Part shown: piece after piece, positions 34,375 through 45,639 of the stretch
Layout: each line of letters opens with the position of its first letter
How positions within the stretch are numbered: position 1 is the stretch's first letter
Source: DASVWZ01 sp963708575
Lineage (GTDB): Bacteria > Acidobacteriota > Terriglobia > Terriglobales > Acidobacteriaceae
NCBI GenBank assembly: GCA_963708575.1
Contig: CAVPTB010000003.1
Location: 682,001 to 746,000 of the forward strand
DNA length: 64,000 bases
Reading direction: 5' to 3'
The notes under the pieces: generated by a model
Seen by the model: the letters and a program-made list of their open reading frames with translations, nothing else
Database searches by the model: none
Told to the model about the DNA's origin: nothing
Translations under genes and position numbers: made by a program

Positions 34375-34460
34375 TAAATCTGAAGCCATCAGCTCTCGCG
34401 CTCTCAGCTTTCAGCACTTTGGTTCTGATAGCTCGACGGCTGAAGCTGGATGCTGAGTTA
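34375..34460. repeat. CTCAGCTTTCAGC-type short repeats in the 16S-tRNA spacer
   Basis: CATCAGCTCTCGCGCTCTC, AGCTTTCAGCACTTTGG and GGCTGAAGCTGG follow one another. Similar runs recur at about 34810-34895, 35062-35092, 38306-38353 and 38424-38458, all in spacers of this rRNA operon. Confidence 0.55.
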
Positions 34461-34487
34461 TAATTTTGGCTCCGCAGTGACATAACC

Positions 34488-34564
34488 GGGCCTGTAGCTC
34501 AGGTGGCTAGAGCGCACCCCTGATAAGGGTGAGGTCGATAGTTCAAGTCTATCCAGGCCCACCA
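34488..34564 (+). tRNA. tRNA-Ile (GAT)
   Basis: A 77-nt cloverleaf: acceptor GGGCCTG / CAGGCCC, D-arm GCTCAGGTGGCTAGAGC, anticodon stem ACCCC / GGGGT-type with loop CTGATAA (anticodon GAT at 34522-34524), T-arm with GTTCAAGTC, and encoded CCA. It is in the usual position between 16S and 23S. Confidence 0.97.
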
Positions 34565-34638
34565 AAATCAGCCGTCAATCCTAGTAGTCGGTCGTCAGCA
34601 AGGTTTTGCTGATGACTAGGCGACCGAAGGCTGCCACT

Positions 34639-34714
34639 GGGGCTGTAGCTCAGCTGGGAGAGCGCCTGGTTTGCAACCAGGAGGCCACCGGTTCGATCCC
34701 GGTCAGCTCCACCA
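34639..34714 (+). tRNA. tRNA-Ala (TGC)
   Basis: A 76-nt cloverleaf: acceptor GGGGCTG / CAGCTCC (one G-U), D-arm GCTCAGCTGGGAGAGC, anticodon arm CCTGG-TTTGCAA-CCAGG (TGC at 34672-34674), T-arm GGTTCGATCCC, and encoded CCA. It pairs with tRNA-Ile in the rRNA spacer. Confidence 0.97.
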
Positions 34715-35110
34715 ATTCAATGTTGGGCGTCAATCACGACAACCGTGAAGCCGTATCACGGTTCGAGAAAGTTGCTTGGCGCCGAACATTGGGTTGGAAG
34801 GCAGCATAAAGCTATCAGCTCTCAGTAAGACCGATAGCAGCTGAGGCGAGTATAGACTCGATACCTGCTTAGGCGGGTAGCCGAGCTGAAAGCTGGTCGA
34901 GGACGATATTTGACAACTGAATAGATTGGGCAAATTACAAGGCGTGTAAATTTTTATGAGTGCCTGAAATAGCCTGCTGGTGTGCGTTATGCGTAATAAG
35001 CATGACGTGCGATGAGCAGGAATGAGGCCCATAGAGTTTGCGCGGCGTGTTCGGGAAAGTTCTTAGCTGAAAGCCAAAAGCTGATAGTCGGAGAGCGATC
35101 TGGAGTGTGT

Positions 35111-38100
<2,990 letters not shown>

Positions 38101-38462
38101 GTGCAGTAACAGTTGTTGGTCGTTGGTCGTCAGTCCTTGGTCAGAACCTGGACTGAGACTGAAGACAAGCTTTAGAATCCGCCAGAAACTGGGCGGAGAG
38201 AAAGCGAGGGTGACTAACGATTGTGCGCCGACGAATACAGGTCTTGTCGATTTGACAAGAAGTATCCCAATCTATTCAGTTGTGAGGCATTGTCCTCGCG
38301 ATCTTTGAAAATCAGCTCTCAGCTTTCAGCCTTCAGCTCTCAGCTTTTTGAGAGATGGGGATTGCGAACTGGGATCACCAAGTTTGCTGGGCATCAGCCC
38401 TTGACAGTCAGTACGGCACACAGTTGCTGGAAGCTGACGGCTGATCGCTGACAGCTACGACT

Positions 38463-38580
<118 letters not shown>

Positions 38581-38586
38581 TAAATA

Positions 38587-38618
38587 AAGGCCAGTCATGG
38601 AAACATGACTGGCCTTTT
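38587..38618 (+). terminator. rRNA operon terminator
   Basis: A perfect 13-bp stem AAGGCCAGTCATG / CATGACTGGCCTT with loop GAAA (GNRA type), continuing into TTCC. It is 6 nt after the 5S gene. Confidence 0.9.
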
Positions 38619-38747
38619 CCTATTTGGGTCAGCCGTGACCTTACAGATTTCTTGCCTTCCAAAACGCCGAAACACTCTGGCGGCTAGTAAATCCAGCTAG
38701 GAGATCTTCAGCCAGAATACGTCTAAGAGTTTCTCGCACTAAGAAAG

Positions 38748-39615
38748 CTAGCGCGTCATCGAGGACGCTGACTGCTTGCCGTCTGGTCCTTTATCCGGAA
38801 GAAGGTATCTGTCGGGGATACGCTCGCCATGGGCGATGAAGTTTCGGACGTCATTGATATCGTCAATGACATCGCCGATAGTTACATTTTTCGAACCTAA
38901 GAATTCAAATTCTGGATGTTCTCCCAGTGGATAGATGGTCGTGTCTTGCCCCAAGAACGCCTTGATTCTCTTTACGAGCTTATTGCTGTTAGGCGAGTAC
39001 AAAGCGTGAAGCGCAGAAGAACCCCAATAGAGATACCGCCCCTTCCAATCGTTCACTTCGTATCCACGATTGTAATACTCCATGGCCATGCGAAAGGCCC
39101 AATGGTTGCCATGTATTGCGGTCAAAAACTTAGTAACCATTTCACGTAGGTTTTCGAGATCCTTGTTCCGGAAGGCGAATAGCTTTATCCCTCGGGTATA
39201 TCCACGGACATGTCAGGGAAAGTCGCTCCGCGCTGATCACTCTCCCTTCGGTCGTTAGGTACCCGGTGACAGATGCATGACGCCGCGTCGGGCGCAAGAT
39301 TCTAGAGCAGGCGAAGATCTCGTTCAGCAAGTCGTCATTCTTTCCGAGAACGTTGATCGAATCCTCGAAACTCGGACCGTTTGGGCGTTCCTCATAACGG
39401 TGAACAACGCCATACTTGTGCTCCCCATCAAAAAAGCGAATCCGCTGAAGTCCGACCTCAGCCTTCATATGGTCGAACATCGAAGGTGGCAAGAGTTTGG
39501 ATACGTCCGCAACTTCGACGTTGGGCATGATGGCAAACGGCAGCTGAGAAACGTCAAACCGTTGTGAGGACAACATGTCGAGCGGAATGAGTTGTATCGC
39601 AATTTTGGTGGTCAT
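38748..39615 (-). pseudogene. HEPN-like protein gene split by one frameshift
   Basis: Two adjoining minus-strand frames (39142-39615 and 38748-39140) join if one A is removed from the AAA at 39184-39186. The product then reads PWIYPRDKLFAFRNKDLENL followed by REMVTKFLTAIHGNHWAF, about 288 residues in all. The C-terminal half ends in DVIDDINDVRNFIAHGERIP. RNFIAH fits the R-(N/x)-x-x-x-H signature of HEPN RNase/nucleotidyltransferase-partner domains, especially Apea-like ones. The N-terminal half is not recognised. HEPN proteins are often RNases in toxin-antitoxin or anti-phage systems; no partner gene is seen beside it. The HEPN reading is inference. Confidence 0.6.
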
Positions 39616-39684
39616 GTTCTTTAATGTTTTCAGTATGGACGGCGTACATCTTTCAGCTGATGATGCGAAAACTCGACTTGTCAG

Positions 39685-39724
39685 GGGTGCCCGGCCGTCG
39701 AAAACCGCGAAGGGTGGGGCACCC
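39685..39724. repeat. hairpin GGGTGCCC / GGGCACCC with REP-like core
   Basis: An 8-bp perfect stem encloses a core with CGAAAACCGCGAA, the reverse complement of the TTCGCGGTTTTCG core of the hairpins at 31227 and 31578. It is an inverted and altered member of that family. Confidence 0.6.
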
Positions 39725-39783
39725 TCGTCTATTTTGGCGGAGAGCTAAGCCTACGCCTTCGCCGCGGTTTCATGCACGCAGCG

Positions 39784-40260
39784 TCAGAGCCGCTTGCTGT
39801 ACTCAATCAAACGCATCCCGAAAAAATCCGAGACTCTCCCCGAACGAGAGTAGCCGTGTTTCTCGTAGAACGAGATGGCGGACTTTAAGGGCTCCGTAGT
39901 GTCGAGAGTGACTTCCCTACTTCCGCGGGCGCGCAACCAGGTTTCGATTGCCGCAAGCAATTGCGACGCGATGCCGGTGCCACGCCACTCCGGCAGTACA
40001 GCCATGCCGCGCAGATGTCCTTGCTCTCCGCTAGTTGTCGCTGAGATTGTCCCCACGACTGTGCCGTCCGCGGTCGCAACCAACACCGTCATGTGTTCAA
40101 GGCGAACCAACACCTGCTCGACGGTCGGAACGGTGTCGGCGAATGCCAAAGGAGTGTACGCGGATTGATAAGGAGTGAACGCTTCGTGCAGACAGAATGC
40201 GATCGCCGCAGCATCGGCCCGGCTAGCGTCACGAATGATTGTTTCGGCGGTGCCCCGCAT
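39784..40260 (-). CDS. GNAT family N-acetyltransferase
   Basis: A 158-residue acetyl-CoA-dependent acetyltransferase. It begins ETIIRDASRADAAAIAFCL and has the core motif A LRGMAVLPEWRGTGIASQLL, whose R-G-x-G-x-A loop binds the CoA pyrophosphate. Motif B is EPLKSAISFYEKHGYSRSG. The substrate cannot be told. Stand-alone, with a gene-free upstream gap of about 300 bp (40261-40568) that holds nothing recognisable besides the next gene's TAGAAT box near 40544. Confidence 0.88.
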   Translation of the reverse strand: MRGTAETIIRDASRADAAAIAFCLHEAFTPYQSAYTPLAFADTVPTVEQVLVRLEHMTVLVATADGTVVGTISATTSGEQGHLRGMAVLPEWRGTGIASQLLAAIETWLRARGSREVTLDTTEPLKSAISFYEKHGYSRSGRVSDFFGMRLIEYSKRL

Positions 40261-40568
40261 GGTGGGAACGATTCTACGCGCATGCCAGAGTTTGCGGCCC
40301 GCGGGTCCCCCTTTCAGTCATAGATAAAAAGCCATTTGAGTCCGCACGGGCTCTCGTTTTCTCCTGCGACTGCTTTTGACACTCGCATCGGTAGCTCCGC
40401 CATACGAGCCTCTTTGCAGCTATGTCCATTACTACCGAGTACCGGGGGATTACGGCGCGTCCGATACTTTTGAGAAGCAGGTTTACGTGCTGGACTTTAG
40501 AGTGCCGCTCCCTCGGAGCTGAAGCATAGGTGTAAGGGCTCGGATAGAATGGCTCTCCGAGGTATGCC

Positions 40569-42043
40569 ATGCTGGTTCGGTTCTTGCTCTTCGTGGTGAT
40601 TTCGATTCATTGCAACTTGGCTTTGGTGGCGGCGCAGCAGGCGGGGACGCTTGATCCGTTGGTGAAGAAGTATGTTCGAGTGAGTGCTCCTCAAGTGATT
40701 CTCGAGCATGTGCGGGTGATCGATGGGACGGGGCGGGCAGCGCTGGTCGATCAGGATGTGGTGATCGAGGGTGGGAAGATCACGGTGGTGCGGGCGCACT
40801 CGACGTCGGCGGCAACGGATGGGGTACAGATACTCGATCTTCACGGATACAGCGTGATGCCGGGCATCGTCGGCATGCACAACCATCTTTATTACATCGC
40901 TCGCCCGGACATGAAGGCTGATTGGAGCTGGGAGCCGCCGATCCTGATTCCGCAGATGTCATTTTCTGCGCCGCGGCTTTATCTGGCGGGTGGGTGACGA
41001 CGATGCGAACGACAGGCAGCGTCGAGCCGTTTGCCGATGTGAGCCTGAGCCGGCAGATCGATGCGGGAAAGTTGCCGGGGCCGCATATTGATGCGACCGG
41101 ACCTTATCTTGAAGGGGGGGGAAGTTTCGCGATCCAACTGCATGAACTCACTGGGCCCGATGATGCGCGCGAGACGGTGAAGTACTGGGCGGACCGTGGC
41201 GTGACGTCGTTCAAGGCGTACATGCACATTACGCGGGCGGAGTTGGGAGCCGCGATCGAAGAGGCGCACAAACGCGGCATGAAGGTGACTGGGCATTTGT
41301 GCTCGGTGACTTATAAAGAAGCGGTGGAGTTGGGGATCGATAATCTTGAGCATGGGTTTTTTGTGAACACGCAACTTGATCCGGATAAGAAGCCGGATGT
41401 TTGTAGCGACAGCGAGGGAGCTTACACGCTGGAGCACATGGAGCCTAACGGTCCTGCGGCGAAAGATTTGATTGAGACACTGGTGAAACATCATGTGGCG
41501 ATCACGTCGACGCTGCCGGTATTTGAGAGTGGAAGCTTTCCGCGGCTGACTCCGTTACGGCAGGAGTGTCTGGACGTGATGAGTCCGTCGGCGCGTGAGG
41601 CGTATTTGTACAAGCGCGAACGGCCGGCGGGAATTCCACCTGCAAAACATGATTGGGCGGCGCTGCTGAAGCGCGACATGGAACTGGAACATGAGTTCGT
41701 GGAAGCCGGAGGGTTGCTGCTGGCGGGACCGGATCCGACGGGCGACGGGGGCGTGGTGCCGGGTTTCGGCGATCAGCGGGAGATCGAGTTGCTGGTGGAG
41801 GCGGGATTCTCACCGGTGGAGGCCATCAAGATTGCCTCGCTGAATGGCGCGGTTTTCGAGGGCAAGCAGGATCGGATTGGGTCGATTGCCCCAGGGAAAA
41901 ATGCGGACATGGTGGTGATGAAGGGCGACCCTTCCACGCATATTAATGATGTGGAGAATGTGGAGATCGTTTTCAAGGATGGGGTGGGGTATGACTCGCA
42001 GAAGCTGATTGATTCGGTGAAAGGGCGGTACGGGGAGTACTGA
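40569..42043 (+). pseudogene. secreted amidohydrolase split by one frameshift
   Basis: The first frame (40569-40997) gives a signal peptide (FLLFVVISIHCNLALVAAQ), VRVIDGTGRAALVDQDVVIEGGKI and the metal motif GIVGMHNH (His104, His106), then stops. From 40922 the next frame continues TTMRTTGSVEPF, GVTSFKAYMHI (the lysine expected to bridge two metals), VTGHLCSV, GIDNLEHGFF, LLLAGPDPTGDGG and IAPGKNADMVVMKGDP. Restoring one G in the GGG at 40992-40994 yields a protein of about 491 residues of the imidazolonepropionase/prolidase-like type. All metal ligands survive. A TAGAAT box and CGAGGT ribosome site precede it. Confidence 0.82.
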
Positions 42044-42125
42044 GTAACGTTGACTGCGGACATCGGGAAGCGGTTTGGGCCGGAGGGCGATCGCCGCTCC
42101 GGCCTAGATACGGTGCGAGGCGGCC

Positions 42126-42413
42126 TTACCGGTGGTCGTCGTGATCATGGTCACGATCATGATCATGGTTGTGACGCCAGTCCCAGTAGCGCTTCTGGTC
42201 ATCTTTTGAAAGATGGTTGTAGTCGCGATTCGGGTCGATGTGATATTCGGTGACCCACTGATGGTAGTAGACGTCCTCGTGGGTATCCCAGCGGTGATTG
42301 TCGCTGTAATAAGGATCATAGACAGTGGTGTAGTGGTGGGCGCAACCGGTGGTCGCCAAGGGTACGGTGATAGCTAATCCGAGGTAAAGCGGAGCCGAGA
42401 AAATAATATCCAC
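42126..42413 (-). CDS. small His/Asp-rich lipoprotein
   Basis: A 95-residue protein starting at GTG 42413. A hydrophobic N-terminus ends in a lipobox-like ATTGC (cysteine near residue 24). The mature part has VYDPYYSDNHRWDTHEDVYYHQ, EYHIDPNRDYNHLSKDDQKRY and a tail of alternating His and Asp (HNHDHDRDHDHDD) that could bind metal. AAGGAGGA lies 15 nt upstream, somewhat far. Similar small proteins with KDDQKRYWDWRHNH-like text are, as far as I recall, frequent in acidobacteria. Function unknown. It is convergent with the amidohydrolase. Confidence 0.7.
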   Translation of the reverse strand: MDIIFSAPLYLGLAITVPLATTGCAHHYTTVYDPYYSDNHRWDTHEDVYYHQWVTEYHIDPNRDYNHLSKDDQKRYWDWRHNHDHDRDHDHDDHR

Positions 42414-42523
42414 GACGGATGCAAACGTCCTCCTTGCGGACAGGAGGTTTGGTTGCCGAATGGGGGAATGTGCGTTGCCTAACGGCAGAACGCTGGTTTG
42501 AAGGATGGGGTGAAAGGAGACGG

Positions 42524-43107
42524 ATGAGACAACTGATGGTGGTGCTGCTATTTGCGGTAGTAGTTCAGGCGCAGAATTCGACGCAGGCGGGAGGGAAGGA
42601 CAAGGCGGCTTCGGCGGGGACGCCGGTCGATTTAGCTTCGCAGGTTCCGGCGGCCCGCGCAGAGGATGTGAAGTCGATGGATGCGCTGCTGGGCGCGATT
42701 TATGACGTGATTTCGGGGCCAGCGGGGGGATCGCGATTGGGACCGGTTTTGTTCGATGTTCGTGCCGCAGGCGCGGTTCACGCAGATGGGGAAGAATCCC
42801 GATGGCAGCGTGAGGTTGAACTTGATGAATGTGGATGAGTTCGTCAAGTTGGGGAGCGACTACTTCAAGACGGGAGCGTTTTATGAAAAGGCGATCGTGA
42901 ACCGCGCGCAGACGTATGGGAACATGGCGCAGGTGTTCAGCAAGTGGAACGAAGTTGCGGCAGGCCCCGGGAGAAAAGCCGTTTGCGCGAGGGATTTAAC
43001 AGCATTCAGTTGTTGAACGATGGAAAACGGTGGTGGAGTACTGTAGTATTTTGTGGGATGAGGAGCGGGAGGGGAATCCGCTGCCAGCGGAGTTTGCAGG
43101 GAAGTAG
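42524..43107 (+). pseudogene. degraded NTF2-like secreted protein
   Basis: From ATG 42524 a signal peptide (LMVVLLFAVVVQAQ) leads to MDALLGAIYDVISGPAG. The sense then moves through other frames: RDWDRFCSMFVPQARFTQMG and VRLNLMNVDEFVKLGSDYF (after G6 at 42724-42729), NSIQLLNDGKRWW (about 42985-43035), and LWDEEREGNPLPAEFAGK ending at TAG 43105. Together these form an NTF2/SnoaL-like domain of about 190 residues with at least three shifts. Its 3' end is the left boundary of the 1,053-bp duplication. With this many breaks, true decay is more likely than in the single-shift genes. Confidence 0.75.
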
Positions 43108-45156
43108 GGGTGCGCCTCTAGCGGACAGTGCTGAATATGGGGACGAAAGGCTATTTACCAGGAAGGACACTAAGGGCCACAAAGGGGGGCTGCTTTCCAG
43201 GATGCGATATGGAGTGACCGAATGGGTTTTGGGGAGTCCATAATGTGAGAGAGAGCGACGGCTCTTCGGGAGTAGATATGAAGCGTCGAGAGTTTCTTGT
43301 TCATACAGCGCGTGGGTTGAGCGCCGCCTGGCTCGGTTCGAAGGGATTGACGGCATGGGCTTCGACGACAACCCTGACAAAGAAGTTCAGCGCGTCGGAT
43401 ACGGTGACGCTGGGGAAGACCGGGATCAAGACCAGCCGGCTGGCGATGGGAACGGGCACGGTGGGGACCGGACATCATTCGAATCAGACGGCATTGGGCG
43501 TTAAAGGGCTTTCGGATTTGCTGCTCAACGGATACGACCAGGGGTTGCGATTTTTCGACAGCGCGGATGCGTATGGAAGCCATGAGCATGTGGCGGAGGC
43601 GCTGAAGCATGTGCCTCGGGATAAGGTGACGGTGCTGACCAAGACGTGGGCGCGCGATCCGAAGACGGCGCGGGCCGATCTGGACCGGTTTCGAAAAGAG
43701 TTGGGCACGGATTATCTGGATGTTTGCCTGATGCACTGCGTGACGGAGGCGGATTGGACGGAGCGCTATCGTGGAGTGATGGATGTGTTCTCGGAGGCGA
43801 AAGAGAAGGGCATCATTCGAGCGCATGGATGCTCGTGTCACAGCATCGAGGCGCTGCGGGCGGCGGCGAAGTCGAACTGGGTGGAGATTGATTTGGTGCG
43901 GATCAATCCGATTGGATCGCACATGGATGCGGATCCGGCGACGGTGGTCGAAGTCCTGCACCAGATGCGGGCGTCGGGGAAAGCAATCGTGGGAATGAAG
44001 ATTCTGGGACAAGGCGATTTGCGGACGCGGCAGGACGAGGCGTTGAAGTATGCGTTGTCGTTGGGAGTGCTGGATGCGTTCACTATTGGAGCGGAGAGCA
44101 AAGTTGTGGGATGAGGAGGGGGAGGGGAATCCGCTGCCAGCGGAGTTTGCAGGGAAGTAGGGGTGCGCCTCTAGCGGACAGTGCTGAATATGGGGACGAA
44201 AGGCTATTTACCAGGAAGGACACTAAGGGCCACAAAGGGAGGCTGCTTTCCAGGATGCGATATGGAGTGACCGAATGGGTTTTGGGGAGTCCATAATGTG
44301 AGAGAGAGCGACGGCTCTTCGGGAGTAGATATGAAGCGTCGAGAGTTTCTTGTTCATACAGCGCGTGGGTTGAGCGCCGCCTGGCTCGGTTCGAAGGGAT
44401 TGACGGCATGGGCCTCGACGACAACCCTGACCAAGAAGTTCAGCGCGTCGGATACGGTGACGCTGGGGAAGACCGGGATCAAGACCAGCCGGCTGGCGAT
44501 GGGAACGGGCACCGTGGGGACCGGGCATCATTCGAATCAGACGGCACTGGGCGTTAAAGGGCTTTCCGATTTGCTGCTCAATGGGTATGACCAGGGGCTG
44601 CGATTTTTCGACAGCGCGGATGCGTATGGAAGCCATGAGCATGTGGCGGAGGCGCTGAAGCATGTGCCTCGGGATAAGGTGACGGTGCTGACCAAGACGT
44701 GGGCGCGCGATCCGAAGACGGCGCGGGCCGATCTGGACCGGTTTCGAAAAGAGTTGGGCACGGATTATCTGGATGTTTGCCTGATGCACTGCGTGACGGA
44801 GGCGGATTGGACGGAGCGCTATCGCGGAGTGATGGATGTCTTCTCGGAGGCGAAAGAGAAGGGCATTATTCGAGCGCATGGATGTTCGTGTCACAGCATC
44901 GAGGCGCTGCGGGCGGCGGCGAAGTCGAACTGGGTGGAGATTGATTTGGTGCGGATCAATCCGATTGGATCGCACATGGATGCGGATCCGGCAACGGTGG
45001 TCGAAGTCCTGCACCAGATGCGGGCTTCGGGGAAAGCAATCGTGGGAATGAAGATTCTGGGACAAGGCGATTTGCGGACGCGGCAGGACGAGGCGTTGAA
45101 GTATGCGTTGTCGTTGGGAGTGCTGGATGCGTTCACTATTGGAGCGGAGAGCAAAG
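43051..45156 (+). repeat. 1,053-bp tandem duplication
   Basis: Copy A is 43051-44103 and copy B 44104-45156. Both start at TTGTGGGATGAGG (inside the degraded NTF2-like gene) and end at GAGAGCAAAG inside an aldo/keto reductase. The copies differ at scattered positions, many at third codon bases. The only complete reductase is in B plus its right flank; copy A is cut at the junction. Confidence 0.95.
43278..44114 (+). CDS. aldo/keto reductase, copy A (C-terminus cut by the duplication)
   Basis: From ATG 43278 a 278-residue protein with a Tat-type signal (MKRREFLVHTARGLSAAWLG). The AKR barrel follows: VTLGKTGIKTSRLAMGTGT, the catalytic Asp/Tyr in FFDSADAYGSHE, the lysine in VTVLTKTWA, and the histidine in YLDVCLMHC, then IRAHGCSCHSIEAL. 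At the junction the frame runs into duplicated upstream DNA and ends ESKVVG, losing about 15 residues present in copy B (AEQMDLMGRIGRAA). The lost segment is the last helix, so activity may persist. NAD(P)-linked reduction of a carbonyl compound outside the cytoplasm is inferred. Confidence 0.88.
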   Translation: MKRREFLVHTARGLSAAWLGSKGLTAWASTTTLTKKFSASDTVTLGKTGIKTSRLAMGTGTVGTGHHSNQTALGVKGLSDLLLNGYDQGLRFFDSADAYGSHEHVAEALKHVPRDKVTVLTKTWARDPKTARADLDRFRKELGTDYLDVCLMHCVTEADWTERYRGVMDVFSEAKEKGIIRAHGCSCHSIEALRAAAKSNWVEIDLVRINPIGSHMDADPATVVEVLHQMRASGKAIVGMKILGQGDLRTRQDEALKYALSLGVLDAFTIGAESKVVG

Positions 45157-45200
45157 CGGAGCAGATGGATTTGATGGGGAGGATTGGGAGGGCGGCGTGA
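44331..45200 (+). CDS. Tat-exported aldo/keto reductase, copy B (complete)
   Basis: From ATG 44331, 289 residues, nearly identical to copy A. It carries the twin-arginine start MKRREFL and the full AKR barrel with DSADAYGSHE, LTKTWARDPKTA, DVCLMHC and IVGMKILGQGDLR, then a complete C-terminus ending GRIGRAA. The AKR family reduces carbonyls or oxidises sugars with NAD(P)H; Tat export implies a cofactor-loaded enzyme folded before export, as in other MKRREFL-type acidobacterial oxidoreductases. Most differences from copy A are silent. It carries the same upstream 230 bp as copy A, including the dispersed motif at 44214-44241. Confidence 0.93.
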   Translation: MKRREFLVHTARGLSAAWLGSKGLTAWASTTTLTKKFSASDTVTLGKTGIKTSRLAMGTGTVGTGHHSNQTALGVKGLSDLLLNGYDQGLRFFDSADAYGSHEHVAEALKHVPRDKVTVLTKTWARDPKTARADLDRFRKELGTDYLDVCLMHCVTEADWTERYRGVMDVFSEAKEKGIIRAHGCSCHSIEALRAAAKSNWVEIDLVRINPIGSHMDADPATVVEVLHQMRASGKAIVGMKILGQGDLRTRQDEALKYALSLGVLDAFTIGAESKAEQMDLMGRIGRAA

Positions 45201-45639
45201 TTGGCTCGCGAACGAACTGCTCGCCAGGCCTCTTGAGTGAGACGACGGGAAGGGCCGCGACAACGATATTCATACGCATACACATGGGCGTTTTCACGAT
45301 GGCGATGAATTGGGGTCCGAAAATATTATCTCGCATTTCCAAAAAGACAGGGCTCACTCGTAGCGACCTGTGAAACTCGAATCGAAGAGAGTCAGCGAAG
45401 ACGCTCGGCGGTGGTAGGCGCTGTTGCCGCACAAAAGCCAAGACCGTTCTTGGGTGGTGTGTTGGGCGTGTGTAAGGCCGGCAGTCGCGGGCAGTCCCGC
45501 CCGCGCCACATCACAAAGGCAAATCTGACTGAATTTTAGGGCTTAGGTGTCAGGCTCCGGGTGGCGTTCGGCTAAACCCTTCCTGGTGGAAAGGTTCGGC
45601 GTACAATGTTTGGTTTTCGTCTTGCAAGGAGAAAGCCTC
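45201..45639. other. gene-free region with one GC-rich hairpin
   Basis: No gene is seen in these 439 bp. At 45486-45505 there is a perfect palindrome, CGCGGGC-AGTCCC-GCCCGCG. A TACAAT box at about 45602 may serve the tricorn gene, which has the ribosome site AAGGAGAAAGCC. Confidence 0.5.

Noticed and set aside
43051..45156. Link between the 1,053-bp duplication and the 351-bp unit (1,053 = 3 x 351)
   Set aside because: The sequences are unrelated; the ratio is a coincidence.
43170..45263. Two long minus-strand frames (280 and 346 residues)
   Set aside because: They are the antisense shadows of the two aldo/keto reductase copies and are duplicated only because the DNA is.
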